The notes below the pieces were generated by a model that was not told the DNA's origin, made no database searches, and saw only the letters and a program-made list of their open reading frames with translations. Below, piece by piece: positions 14,194 through 26,039 of a stretch of 64,000 nucleotides of DNA (position 1 is the first letter of the stretch; the number at the start of each line of letters is the position of its first letter). Source of the DNA: Pholis gunnellus (Eukaryota; Chordata; Actinopteri; Perciformes; Pholidae). The translations under genes and the position numbers were made by a program. The DNA lies in NCBI GenBank assembly GCA_910591455.2, contig OU342817.1, forward strand, positions 8,485,915 through 8,549,914, in the 5' to 3' direction.

Positions 14194-15069
14194 CTAATTA
14201 GATGAGAGCCCGAAAAGGATAGGTTGACAATTTGACAATGACAAGCAAAATGAATGACGCCAGCCGGTGAGCCGTTGCTCCATTTGTCTGCATCGAGCGT
14301 TTTGTCTGAAATGAGGGAGTGCGTCATCGGTGCACTTCTGCTGACTGGGCACAGCCGAGGCACCGCGGTCTTACACGTGTGTGTGTCGCGTGTACCCGCC
14401 ACCTCCTCGGTACATTTGCCAACACACAAGAGGTGATAAAACTGTCCACTGTGCCATAAGCCAAGATGAGCGTCCATACAGAATCCGTGTTAAGGCCTCA
14501 GAACGGAAGGTGTAATAACCCACAAGTGGCAACTGTAGGACATGAAGCTATTTGGGCTCTAATGACTCATAAAATTCACAGTTGGATTTGATGTATTACA
14601 GCGGCATCGCCATTATATATATCTTCAACGCTGCAACAATAATGACTGCCTGAGAATGAGTCTCATATTTCAATTTACTATGGCACTCGACTTTATGAAA
14701 GTATAAAAATATAATATTTGAGAGCGCTAAATGAAAGAGTTTGGGCCCATTTGGAGTGGTTTTCTCGGCAGGATGACACAAAACAAATGCAGTGCTTTAC
14801 AATACGATAAAAACGACTACATGTGGTGTCAAAACAAGGGACATCACTTGAGCTGAACAACCACACCACTGTATTCTTTGACAGATGTTGAGTAAATTGC
14901 ATTGTCGACTGTTTGATTCATCCCATGTAGGAGGTCAAGCACACGGCATTGAGTGACACTAAACGGTACAATAGCCTGAGAACTCATCTTATCGTCAGTC
15001 TGCACAGACCATCGGTACCATTCACAGATGTCCATTGATGGTTTTGGTCGAACAGTCCAAAACCAGGAA

Positions 15070-15178
15070 TATTCAAAAATCAATTATTATTCAGAAAAGC
15101 AGCAAATAAAAAGAAAAGCTCATATTTTTGCTTAATAATTAATCAATTAATGGAAGGGCTAATTATTTCAGCCCTAGA
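15070..15178. repeat. Fragment of a dispersed teleost repeat
   Basis: The sequence includes a segment of the type 'gcttaataattaatcaatta' followed by 'gctaattatttcagccct'. From memory, this closely follows a very abundant teleost repeat that ends in AATCGATTAATC-like runs and 'cagccct'. The copy is short and degraded and no target duplication is visible. Assignment to a named family would need a repeat library. A similar shorter fragment may lie at 48738-48790. Confidence 0.5.
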
Positions 15179-16351
15179 ATGTTTTCCTCTTCTCACAAAA
15201 ACAGCAAGACACTGCAGATACTGGGACACATGCTGTACTGTATTACCTTGTTTTTCCCACAGTACCAGCAGGCATGTCATGAGTAAGCACTAAACCCATT
15301 AAACACACACAAACCTGGAAATACCGTAAATAATCATTTATTTTCACATGGTTGGACTGGCGATGTCACTGACATTAAGACAAGTTTGGTAAACACTGTT
15401 TTGAAAAAATAAATTGATCTTTTTGTATCTTATCAACATGTCAACCTTTTACATCGGCAGTGAGCGCTGTACAGAAAATGAAATGCGTCACATAATTACT
15501 CTTGAATGTCAGTGGAGACAAGCAAAATAAGCAACCAGATAAGCGGGTATACGCACATGCTTAAACACCTGTACACTAGTATATCCACCGTTGTGTGTTT
15601 GGTGGTTAACTCTTCTAATTGGATGGCATGTGTGGTGAGAACGCAAAGCCATCTGTGACCATCTGAGATCACAGGGAGAGCAGATGAATAGGAACAGTTT
15701 TCTACAGCTCACTACAGACGTTAATATGCATACCAGTGGACGGCTAACTGCACATTATGATATTCCACGGCTCCATTTCAAAGTAAAAGTTCCATTTCTC
15801 ACGTCGGAAAAAATATCTCAGCGGCAAAAAAGAGCAGTGATATTTTTGTGCCGTCAGCTGGTAATAAACTGAGGGCTTGAAACCTTGACCTACTTCTTAT
15901 CTTTGATTTAAAATTTTAAGTTTGCACTAAAAAAATCCAATTAAATCAAGCCAATATGAAATGATCATGCAGCTCTAATGACGACTGCGGTTGTGTTGAT
16001 GGTGGCATCTTCTCGACGGTGATCGGTTAACAAAAACAATATATCTAAATGCAGATTGAGGTAATCTTTTACTTTTTTTGAAAGCTAACAAAATGAAGGT
16101 CTGGCCCCAGTAATGACTGTACCTGAACACAGACGGTAGCTTCTTCACCATGAAGCCATATGCAATTATCTTGGCTGGAAAGCTTTTACTGTGAAGCAGC
16201 TGCAGCAAATGTTGAGCTTCAGTAATGAACAGTGGCAACAGAACACCGACATCCTCCAGGTCCAGAAATCAAATGTCAACATCTTTCTCTCCATAGTTTC
16301 TGCACTTTCTCTCCTCTTACTCTTCAGCGGCACTCTGACTTTCTAATGAGT

Positions 16352-16372
16352 TGTGTGTGTGTGTGTGTGTGT
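16352..16372. repeat. (TG)n microsatellite, about 10 units
   Basis: A short perfect TG array followed by a T6 run. Confidence 0.9.
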
Positions 16373-17901
16373 TTTTTAAGGCTTAGATGGTGAAAACGTA
16401 ATTAAGGCCGCTCGGTTCATTTAAGTAATGGCTACCTTCTAACATATGTTAATACAGAACAAGTGCAGATAAGTCATAAGGTCTCGACACAGCAAATTGC
16501 CTGAGCCAATTTTCACAGAATTTGGGACTGCAGTTCTGATTCACACATAACGGCTGGAGGAAAAAAAGCTCCGCCGCTTACAGAGAAGGTAGCATAATGC
16601 AAAGCAGACGGACCCCCCTATATATACGAGGGTCCTTCTGATTTAATGAAAAAACAGGACTGATTAACATTTGACCTTTTAATGTCATCTATATTCACTA
16701 CTTCACTCAGCTGCACAAACATACTTTGGAGAAACGACAACAAATCACACGAGGAACGGATAAAAATAGGTCTCTAATGGTAGCGCGGGACGTTTTTTAA
16801 GGCCGTGGGTCTGTTTCCACTTTCCTCGTTGCAGGGGTGCCCTGTAAAACATCGGTGTAAATGGTTTATAATGCCACCAGTGGACTCTGAAATGGGAGAC
16901 CTGGTTTCAATCAGCAGTCAAATTGCTCCAACATTACCCTTGCAGACAGAGTAGTAAATCACTCTTTGCCTTTATGCTGCTGACGTTAAGGAACAAGCAT
17001 TGTTCAGAATCCACCAAGCGTGCCTCTAAGAGCAGGCCGCCTCTATGTGGGGATGGGATGCTAAGCAGGACAATGGAGGTTACAATGGAGGTGTCCTTTA
17101 GACCCCAGCGGAAAAAAAAACATCCTGAAAAAGCCCACTTCATATCTGCAGCTGAATCTGAATCTTGAAAACCAACAGTTACTAGCCTTACTAGCCTAAC
17201 TTTAGGCTATAGTTTGGATCCTGTATCCCCACCTGCCCCCCATGCCAAAGAGACCCATCACAACCAGTTTGAACCAGTTTGCCTAGTTTAAAAAGAGTTC
17301 TTGATTCCTCTGTGCCAACGCCCTGACAGGAGGTTATAATCCCCTATAAACTGGAGAAATGCTGACCCCGCCCACCACAGACCAACACACGATGGGCAAG
17401 ACCTCTCATTATAACTCCAGGGCCCTGAAATTACCCGGATTCCACCCATATGAGAAGCATGAGAACGCGTCGGTTGGGAGAGGGTTGTGCCGAGTGGTTT
17501 TCCAGTGTGGGGCCACAGAGGAGCTGGTTTTCTTGAACAGTGCCATTCAGCACCGGCACATGAGGAAGCAAAGGCAGATGCTCTGGCTACCAGCCCCAGA
17601 CCAGGACTGCTAGGAAATACCCGACAGAACTACACACACATGCACACACAGGCCAGGGATTTACCCGGGACAACAAACACAACAGATACAGCATCAAAAC
17701 CATCATTCAAATGACATTCATGTTTTAAAAAGAGGGTAACCCTGCCACAAATGTTCAAAATACAACACCGGTTTCACTCCTGCATTAATTGACGGATCTT
17801 TTCATGAAAGGATTCATACCAAAAAACAACTTAAACTAAGATGTTATTGTTTTCTGATTCTCTTTAAGGTGTATTTACATCAGTATTGGTTATTTGAATT
17901 A

Positions 17902-17904
<3 letters not shown>

Positions 17905-17933
<29 letters not shown>
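17905..17933. repeat. (AT)n microsatellite
   Basis: A perfect AT dinucleotide array of about 29 bases, self-complementary, in AT-rich sequence. Confidence 0.95.
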
Positions 17934-17936
<3 letters not shown>

Positions 17937-19894
17937 GGTTTCTGTTCTTTTAGCCATTAGTCAATCCACAATATGAACATTACAGTTTAGATGGCTGCAG
18001 TGTCAGTTAGCTAATTGTTTCTATGTAGCCTAGCTTTTGCCAGTATGTAAGCCTAGCAGATGACGTCACCAGCTACAGGCCAAGGTCATTTTCATTCAGA
18101 GACACTCTTTCAAAAAAATCCCAACAGACACCAAATGAAATCTTCTGGTAGGAAACAAAAGAAGAAAGCACTGTGAGGATCCGTTGGGGGCCACCCTGTG
18201 ATCTCTAAGGAGTCATGAAGATTATGTCAAATAATTCATATGTCTTCTAATGAATCATAATGAGTATAAGGGCCTATTTGCTTGCTATATTGCGGGAATG
18301 TGTCAGTATTCAGTAGTTACACACCAATGATGGTAGAACATGTTCACATATTTTACAGAATATGCCAAAGGTCATTGATTGTATAATGGCTTTCACAGCC
18401 CACAAAAAGACAGAACGGGGAAAATAAATCACGACGAACACAGCAAAGAAACCCTGCAGCTTCTCAACATCCAGCCAACATGATTGAAGAAAACCGTAAT
18501 GCTTCAGCAGCATGGCACCTAACTGCTGTCAACACAGGTTTAAATGATAAAATATACTGTGTAACGAAAGGTAACCGCGGATCTCACATCCAAACAACAC
18601 CAGAAAGAGTCACTTGTGTTATGAAAGAAGTTACAGTGAGACTCGATGGAACAGCCTACATGCAGAAGATATTTTACAGTAGGCCGTCGTGCAACCTAAA
18701 CTATCCAATTACCCTGAATCCAGTGTAGAAATACACCGTGTCGCTGTCTTTTCACTAGGCAGCAGCTGAAGGTTAGACACCCAAACATGCAGCAGGCCTC
18801 GGATTCAGTTGCGGAGAAAGCCTCTGATGCAATTCCAAGAAACTAACCCACCCTGTATCATCCTGTTACAGTTTGGCTCACGGTCAGGTCTCTTCATTGT
18901 GTCTGTGACAGCTATAATCGGATTCACGTATTGATAAAGGATGGCCATAAGGCTACTTCGGCGTGTCACTCTCGCTTCCAATCCTTTTCTTTGTATAAAC
19001 AAAACAGGGCTGCGGGCTCCATGCAAACGCTGAGCATCTCTCTTCATCCGCCCGGCGACGAACACTCCCTCTATTTCAGATCTGTTCAAGACCTGAAGAG
19101 GGCTTTAGGCTAATGGCTGTGTAGCACACACTCACACACAAATATGTTTTTACATTAATGGTGTGAATGCTTAAATGTAGCCTTTGCTTTTAGCCTCAGC
19201 CACCAAGGAGAAAATGCATGACATCAAACCCACGGCCAGTGCTGCTGCAGCGATAGTGATGTTTTTAAAGGGCAGATGAATGACACATTCAAGACAGGAG
19301 CTTTTTGATCAGACTGCCGTGCAGGAAGTCCTGTCTCTGGTGATGATAAATAAAAGGAAGAGCAAAGATTTCATCTGGGCTGCTCTGACTGACATGGTCA
19401 CGCACTCATGCACGCGCAACACATGAGGGAAGAGGAGAAGGAGGGGGGGGGGGGCATATTTGGAGAGAGCTATGGCATCAAATCCTTACATTTCAGTTCG
19501 ACAGAAATAGGGTGACGACAGGCTCGCGCACCACTAACCCACCATTGCTCCTATTTGTTGTTTCGTGAGTGATTCTCGACACCTTTTTTTTTTTGCCTGA
19601 TTGAAGCAAAGACTGCTGCTGCGACAATGTGCTCACTGAAAAGTCCGTGCGCTCAGTTTATTGCCAACTCTGCGCAGGTTTGTTGTAATAAAATCAGTTG
19701 TGAAATAAAGTGATTGAGACGAAAAAAAAAAAAGTAGGCTGCTTCTTTTCCCATCATTCACCTTGATTTATGTGGATGTTTGGTGAAAATGAGGACCGGA
19801 TATATATTTCTGAGATAAATTATCACTTGCTTCGGTAGTGAAATAAAAGTTAAACATTCAGGGTTTGCATAAATACATGAAAAACAGCAACAAA
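17934..19894. other. Non-coding interval left of the CpG island
   Basis: No gene is supportable. A G12 run lies at 19443-19454. The block 18880-19110 is listed separately as a possible conserved element. If a transcript starts in the CpG island on the minus strand, this interval is the beginning of its first intron. Confidence 0.5.
18880..19110. promoter_or_regulatory. Candidate conserved non-coding element
   Basis: A simple-repeat-free block with moderate CpG content, GATAA near 18937, TGTATAAACAAAA near 18992 (forkhead-like) and TAATGG near 19111. Open frames on both strands cover it (18805-19089 minus, 18931-19113 plus), but neither looks like a known protein. Conservation is inferred from texture and is not tested. 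Confidence 0.2.
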
Positions 19895-20480
19895 CTGTGT
19901 GCGTGGCTGTCTGACGGTAGCCGGAGACCCGATTTATTTCATGCCCAGCGCGAGCAGACTCAACCGTGAACGTTACACCTTCAAAAAAAAAAAGCCGTTC
20001 AAAGTAGTCCCAGTTTATAAAAACACGCTAAACAAACAGACACACGAATGGCGTTTACTGGAATTTCTGCAAGTTCGCCGACGGCAGAGCTAAAAGCTGC
20101 GTCTCAAGTTCACATTGACAAAATAAAGAAGATAACGGTGCACTTACTGAATCTCCTCTTTGTCACCGCCGTTGGCATTTCTCTCCAGCTCTGAACCCGC
20201 TACGTTTAGTCCCGTCGTTACTTAGTAGCGGGCACACAAAACAAAATCCACTTCATGTAATGAACACCAAGAGTTAGAACCAAACCCGGAGAAGAAGAAG
20301 AAGAAGATACGAGTCCACTGGCTGAGGAACACGAGGTCCTGTCCCGGTCGGCCGACCGAGGTCGTGGATACTGGATCTATTCTCGTGCCTCTCTCGCTGC
20401 TAACGGGTTAACGTCAGCTTCGCCTCAAGTGTTGAGTGTCGCTTGTCCGCGTGCGCGAGAAAGGCGAGACCAAAAATGTT
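19895..20480. promoter_or_regulatory. CpG island, probable promoter
   Basis: CpG is dense here against a CpG-poor background: I count 28 CpG dinucleotides between 20,100 and 20,470, close to or above the number expected from base composition, and about 17 more in the preceding 230 bases. The island contains a GAA array (20290-20307), a CRE-like half site (TGACGTT on the minus strand near 20412) and GC-rich stretches at 20341-20365 and 20446-20460. No TATA box is obvious, as is usual for CpG-island promoters. On the minus strand a strong donor sequence follows at 20147-20141, which favours minus-strand transcription. A bidirectional or plus-strand promoter cannot be excluded. Confidence 0.6.
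20148..20440 (-). other. Predicted 5' exon ending at a GTAAGTG donor
   Basis: Read on the minus strand, the CpG island continues to base 20148 and is followed at once by GTAAGTG (20147-20141), a near-consensus U1 donor. The putative exon would hold a pyrimidine-rich GAA/TTC-repeat leader. It also has an ATG at 20178-20176 in a fair context (G at -3) that opens ten codons, MPTAVTKRRF, before the donor in phase 1. Another frame is open across the last 60 bases (reading ELERNANGGDKEEIQ) but has no ATG. The exon could therefore be coding or purely 5' UTR. I do not recognise the peptide. The upstream boundary given is a guess, since no transcription start can be fixed from sequence. Confidence 0.3.
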
Positions 20481-23044
20481 ATGTCTTCCCCTCTGCAAGT
20501 AAATGTCTTCTTTTAACAAGTTAATTCGTGAGTTTCTCTCCCCCCCACCACCGAGAATGAGCTGTGGAAGGTGGGGAGTTTTTTTTTTTGTGTGTGTGTA
20601 CGTTTCTCCCTTCACAGTCACGCTTCTTTCTGCCTCTGTGGAGAAAACACATGCAGCGTCGGTCAGCGGGCTCTTCGGATTCACTCGGCTATACTCGCCG
20701 CTGTGTCCATTCATTCCTGCAGCCTGTGAAGACGTGCACAAGGACACAAGGACACAAGGGGGGATCTCATACCTGTCACTTTTATTGCTCGGTTCACCCG
20801 CTAAAGAGAGACACTGAACCCAGGGTACATACAGACTTCTTAATACATTTGCCTCATTATAACAGTGGAATTAAACTATTCCCTCATTGTCCTGGGGGGG
20901 CCCCTCCAGCTCATCCAGGCAGTGGTCCCCAGGCCCCACTCTGGGACCCAGTACAATACGTCATGAATCGTCACTGAGAATAGCAAATGTATAAATACTG
21001 CCCCTATTATCCCCAATTTTCTAGAGCAAATAAAATGCACCAACAGCCCCACTCCCCTTTCCTCATCCTTGCTCTCACCTTGTGAAGGCTGCAGACAAGA
21101 CTGTAATTCATAATTTATATATGCGCTGGACAACTTTCTGGCTCTTTCATCGGTAGTTGAAATTGTTTTTTAACGCAGCCTTTGGGAGAGGATTTCAAAA
21201 ATATATATATTCCCCACGGTTCGGTGACACACAGGCATGTTTACAAGCTGTCTGGAAGAGGAATACTTTCATGATTTTGCAACTTGCAACTATGAATATT
21301 AATAAATATATTAATAAAGACCCTAAATTCTGCCGTCCTTTCGTTTTTTGCAGATGGTATGAAACATACTTAAAATCTAGATTTTGGTATTTCCAATTCC
21401 AAAACAACCAACTGTCAACAAAGGGCTGATTTGGGAAACTACATAATCCTTAAGTGAAGCCATGTAATGGACACAGACAGAGGGCTCTGCTTACAGTGCA
21501 GATCGGCTGTTGGTGCATGAGCACTCAAGCGACTCGGTTGAACGTGCAGGGCATGGATGCTGTGACCCCCGGTAATGAGGACCTGAATATCTTTAGGATT
21601 CTGACATCTTATCTAGTCCGCCTTCTAACCTCACCGTGATCAATCGTTAGCCTGGCTCAACTCCCGCTGAACTGCAGCCCGGCTATCCACCACACCGTCC
21701 TAATGCCTGGTGCAGATGACGTTCACACAGGTTTTACCACACACGCACACACACACACGCAGCCATACGTACACATTGACTTTCATGGAACAAAATGAGC
21801 TTCTATGGACCCGAAAAGGAAAATTCAGTTCCTTTTAGGTTACAAATGATAACACTGGACAGTGCACACTGTTCAAGGAATAGGATCCTGTCAGACCAAT
21901 AAGACCAGCCGGCGCTTTTACAATCAGAGGAAGGAAATTGTTTTGATACAACGGCCATCAATATGTAGGTGCCAGACAGAGAAATTGGTGCATGCGCTCC
22001 ATAATGCTGTATTTCTGGTGGCCAACACCAGGCCTGTTTTTCAGCAGACCTATAAACAGCTTTTGCCTGTGAAGGTCAAATACAATGTCTTGTGCTGGTT
22101 GTTTTGTTTTTGCAGCTAGAGTCCTACAAGGAAAAGAGAACATGCTTTGTCCTTACCAGATTGAATAAAAACATCCACCAAATAACGTTTTTTCTACCCT
22201 GAGCACCAAACATTTGCTGAGCAACACATTTTTAGGGCTGTAATCTTGGTCCTCTTAATGTTGAATCATACATAATAAACCTATTTCCATCCAATCGGGT
22301 TTCACAAAAACTAGACTTTAACAGAACTTAACGCAGAAAATCTGCAGCTGAATGTTGTATTAATTAAGGAATGGCATTTAGGATCTTAAACCCAGTCAAT
22401 TAAACAACTTATATCCATCAGAGTATTAGAGCAAAACTCTCACTCTAAACAACTCCCTGCTCTTAATTATTGCTGCAATTTGGAATAAATGGTTGGCTGA
22501 ATTACTGCAAATCAAAAAGGGTGTCTCACCATATCAGGCCCGAACCATAACACTCCTGGAATGAAGCTTCATACATGGATCCCGTTATCAGCTGTTCCTC
22601 CTTATTAATTTCTTTCTCTGCGGGGAAATTAGGAGGGAAAAATGACTTGCTGTGATTAATTTCTATCAGGAGTGGCCTCAGTTGGCACTTGATAGTTTGA
22701 AAGCCGATTCATTACTAGTGCAGTTACTTTTCTGTACATCATCCATATTGCAAAAGATGATTTAAAAAATACAATACAGACCGTGTGCATATTTTAAAAG
22801 AGTAACTGTATATTTAAAAAGATACTTGGGTAGCAAGGAAATGAATATCGTGATAGATAGACAAATAAATGAAATAAATGATGCCATTTGCTGTATTTCC
22901 CTTGGTGGGTTGTAATAATAAACAGTGTATACACTACCACCCTCGAGAAAAATCTAAATTCCTATAAAATTAAAATGATACACAACCAGAAGTACCCGGG
23001 GATAATTGCATGCTTGAATATATTGCGGCTCCGTAATCATCCAG
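20481..23044. other. Non-coding interval right of the CpG island
   Basis: Moderately CpG-rich sequence continues to about 20,720 and then falls to background. Overlapping plus-strand frames at 20503-20977 run through a T10 tract and a C-rich run and resemble no family. A 9-base unit (acacaagg plus one base) is repeated about three times at 20738-20761. The remaining sequence is AT-rich and unique; 22330-22720 is listed separately. Confidence 0.5.
22330..22720. promoter_or_regulatory. Candidate conserved non-coding element
   Basis: An AT-rich, repeat-free block with repeated homeodomain-type sites: TTAATTAAGG near 22360, CAATTAAAC near 22396, TTAATTATTG near 22464, TTATTAATTT near 22602 and TTAATTTC near 22656. 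There are also E-box and GATA-like sites (TTATCAGCTG near 22584). The clustering of TAAT cores in otherwise complex sequence resembles developmental enhancers. This is inference only. Confidence 0.25.
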
Positions 23045-23522
23045 GACCTCATCAAAAAGAAGCACAAGAGAGGATGTACTTCCTGCCAAAGACAATGACG
23101 GTGCACTCTTGCGCTACCATCATTGAGTCCATCCTCACCTCCTCCGTCACCACCTGGTACGCTGCTGCCACAGCCAAAGACGAGGGACAGACTGCAGCGT
23201 GTCATTCGCTCTACTGAGAAGACGATTGGCTGCAATGTGCCGTCCCTCCAGGGCCCCGAGGCGGGCAGGAAGGATTGTGGCCGACCCCTCCCACCCTGGA
23301 CACAAACTCCTTGAATCGCTCCCCTCTGGCAGGAGGCTGCGGTCCATCAGGACCGAAACCTCACGCCACAAAAGCAATTTCTTCCCATCTGCAACTGACC
23401 TCATCAACAAAGCCCGGGACCCCCACCGATATGGGCTCTCATCCCCTCCCATAGAAATTACACAAAGACACAAAAACATTTCCGCACAAAACGAGAAACC
23501 GCACACTTCAGATATATTGTAA
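23045..23522 (+). pseudogene. LINE fragment, L2/Rex1-like reverse transcriptase C-terminal end
   Basis: Translating three successive plus-strand frames gives one continuous match to the C-terminal part of ORF2 of fish L2/Rex1-type (jockey superfamily) LINEs. The pieces are AQERMYFLPK with SILTSSVTTWYAAATAKD (frame of 23,073), then DRLQRVIRSTEKTIGCNVPSLQ-type sequence shortened by a frame change, then ADPSHPGHKL, LPSGRR and SIRTETSRHKSNFFPSA to a stop near 23,520. The motifs 'DPSHPGH', 'LPSGRR.RSIR' and 'FFPSA' are characteristic of this region. At least two frameshifts, near 23,175 and 23,245, make it a dead copy. It is truncated at the 5' end, as is normal for LINE insertions. Open frames on the opposite strand here are shadows. 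Confidence 0.8.
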
Positions 23523-24717
23523 TTGTTTTCGTATGTGATTCTTGATATCTGCAAAGCAAAATCTTTTTGTTGTCAAGCTTCCTTTCAAAAACAAAATCTG
23601 CAATATGGATCACTGATATTTAATACTTCACTTTGTTATCAAACTGAACATATTCAATTTCGTATTAATTAACTCTTACAGAAAGGTGTTTTGCCCAAAA
23701 GGCTAACCGCCTATAAATCAAACAGAGTTGGTACGTAATGATCAGGGGACCGTACACAGACTCCAGAGCAGGATGCTTTCATCTTATAACTGTTGCGCAA
23801 TTAACGCAGGATTCAATGGGGCAGGAAAACAGTTAATGGAAGTTAATGATGAGAACACACAGAGCTCTTTGTGTCATTAACCAACACGCAGTCAAACATG
23901 TTAATGATTGCGGTTTCCATCTCAGCGGCTGGACAAAAGGAAGACCCAATTTTATAAATGGGTCCTTGCGGAGGTACTGATGCACCTTGCTGCAGAGGAA
24001 ATTTGTGGAAGAATAAAGTCACACTCAGCACTATGTGATAATGACACACGTCATGATAGTGCGGGCCTAGTCTCAATTTCATTCATAAAATGCACCCGGG
24101 AGTTGCAGCAGCGATGCCACATTAATAAGCAGAAAGTACTTATTAAGATTAACACTAAAACATAGATATCTACCAGGAATATCCTGCGATTTAAATACTG
24201 TTAAATTGTTATGTTGCTTGACAGATCAAAGGTTTGCTTTCACTCAATTCCTTCAACTTTGAGTTGCGCAGCCTACAAATAAATAATTTCTCTCACTGCA
24301 AGACACAGAAAAACTATGGAAGATTGATGAAACCATGGATCCTAATTATTGCCAGTAAAGCAGAGAAACAGTGACATGGTGGGGTTAGGTGCATTTGTAT
24401 TCTTTAGCACAGTTGCCAATAATATAGATAATATCAATGATGAGACCTTTTTGAATATGAAAGCCATAACTATCACTGAGTGAAAAATCTTTCAAATGTT
24501 TCATTATCAGTGGAGGATATTAGGTTTTTGTCTCTTGGTGACAAGGCAGATCAGAGTTGGTCTTCTCTCTGACGCTACAAGCTATTCGTGTCTGATATCC
24601 GTAGGACTGATTTATCACGCAAAGATTTCAGAAAAATTCCCTTTAAGTTTAATTGTAGATAAAAGAACGTGATCAACTAAACAGCATTTTACTGCATCAC
24701 AAGCACACCTCTTAAGC

Positions 24718-24720
<3 letters not shown>
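23523..24720. other. Non-coding interval
   Basis: No gene is supportable. The first part (to about 23,600) may include the 3' UTR and tail of the LINE fragment. The block 23745-24170 is listed separately as a candidate conserved element. The rest is AT-rich unique sequence. Confidence 0.5.
23745..24170. promoter_or_regulatory. Candidate conserved non-coding element
   Basis: A repeat-free block with many developmental factor motifs: CAATTAACGC near 23798, two GTTAATG units near 23832-23847, TTAATGATTGCGGTTTCC near 23900 (homeodomain plus RUNX-like TGCGGT), TTTTATAAATGG near 23950 (Hox/Cdx-like), TGATAATGACAC near 24034 and CATTAATAAG near 24118. Minus- and plus-strand frames over it (23843-24082 and 23908-24165) match no family. 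Conservation is inferred from texture. Confidence 0.27.

Positions 24721-24758
<38 letters not shown>
24721..24758. repeat. (GA)19 microsatellite
   Basis: A perfect 38-base GA array on the plus strand. The Ser-Leu run of the minus-strand frame 24615-24941 is its translation, so that frame is not a gene. Confidence 0.97.
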
Positions 24759-24761
<3 letters not shown>

Positions 24762-24882
24762 ATTATCTGAAATACTCTGCGACTTCAAAGACTGGAGCCA
24801 CAAGAAACACATAGCAGCATTTTTCACAGAAGCTATATTTGAAAGGGGGAAAGCAGAGAAACGAAGAGGAAGAGACAGCAGT

Positions 24883-24905
24883 GAGAGAGAGAGAGAGAGA
24901 GAGAG
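24883..24905. repeat. (GA)n microsatellite, about 12 units
   Basis: A second GA array about 125 bases after the first, on the same strand, with purine-rich sequence between the two. Confidence 0.95.
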
Positions 24906-25339
24906 TAAGAGAGTGGTGGGTTGGAATGGGATGAAGGACACATAAGCTCTCGTTGAGTTGGCAACGGTGAAAAGAGCCCTTGGTTATTGAAAAAAAGAAG
25001 AAATCAAAGGAAAAATTCCTGCAGAGGGATGGGGGCAGAGAAACAAGGCTGTCCTACTCTTCTTTGTTGTTTTTTCTTCTTCCTTTTCTTTTTCCCCGCA
25101 CTGTGGTTAGAGTAGTTAGCCACTCAGCAATAGAGGAGAGATGCACGGTAGCCAGCAGGTCGGCGGGGCCCTTGAGCACAAGGACCTAGAAAGGAATAGG
25201 AGGCGACAAAGCACAAATAGTTTTCTATTATGCAATGTGGAGGGTTTCGCTGAGTGTCCAATCGCCGCTTTTGCAGGAAAGAAAAAAAAAAGACAACAGC
25301 ATTTCCCTTTTGCAGTGCAGCACTTCTGAGCACAACAAA

Positions 25340-25890
25340 CATGGCATCTTGTGTGACGACGCACTAATTATTCATGAAATGTTAAATATATACCTAGCGG
25401 GACACTAACTCTTAATATTGCACGTGTAAGGACAATAACAGCAAGGCCGCGATGCAGAGCATATTAATGTGTGCTATGTGACAGCTCAGGAATAGGCTCT
25501 AGTTTTATGGAGGGGGTCATCTTGCGGTAGCCAGCTGTTACAGACGCGAGTCGGTCGTGATGGATGTGATGGACGGGCGTTATCCCTCTGTTTCTTCCTC
25601 CCGTCTCTGTCAGCGTTTTCCCTCCAGCAGATTGGGTTCCAAAAGTCATCCCTCACCGATCATCGCTGGGGGAATCTGCCGTTTCAACCGCGCAGAGCAT
25701 CCCATCAGACAAATGGATATTAGCTGGTTAATTTTTAATTCCTGAGATGCAAGGGAGCCGCTCTCTTTCATGGCTGGAAGGAGAGCTAATGGGCCCGGAT
25801 TAGGTATCACGGGCGGATATCTGGGAACGGCCCCCTGGGAATGTTGTGTGGGTCTCTCCATTGAACACCATTAAGAGTCTCAGAGTAAGG
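25340..25890. promoter_or_regulatory. Candidate conserved non-coding element
   Basis: The block opens with ACTAATTATTCATGAAATG (25364-25382), a homeodomain/POU-like cluster. It goes on through TATTAATGTGTGC near 25462, AGCTGTTACAG near 25533, GGTTAATTTTTAATTCC near 25725 and GCTAATGGGCCCGGATTAGG near 25785, which combines TAAT and a bicoid/Otx-type GGATTA core. It is free of simple repeats and its base composition is even. Conservation is inferred, not tested. Confidence 0.27.
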
Positions 25891-26039
25891 CAGAAATCCT
25901 CTCAAAGACATGCTGTCCAGCTATTGACCTTTTCGGAGGCACAATGCAGGTCCTCACTGAGGAGATATTGAGTGGATGCTGAGAGCGGTTCATTAAGCCA
26001 TGGTGGGAGTAAAAAACATGGTCGTTCATAAAGGTGTGT

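Larger units (their letters stand above)
14193..17904. other. Non-coding interval
   Basis: No gene is supportable. Bases 15070-15178 carry a dispersed-repeat fragment, listed separately, and a short TG array lies at 16352-16372. The sequence 17220-17620 is more GC-rich than its surroundings and has overlapping plus-strand frames (17359-17613 and 17487-17714), but neither resembles a known protein and no splice context stands out. Confidence 0.5.

Noticed and set aside
17540..17560. REST/NRSF-like half site TTCAGCACC
   Set aside because: Only the left half matches; the right half is absent at the normal spacing.
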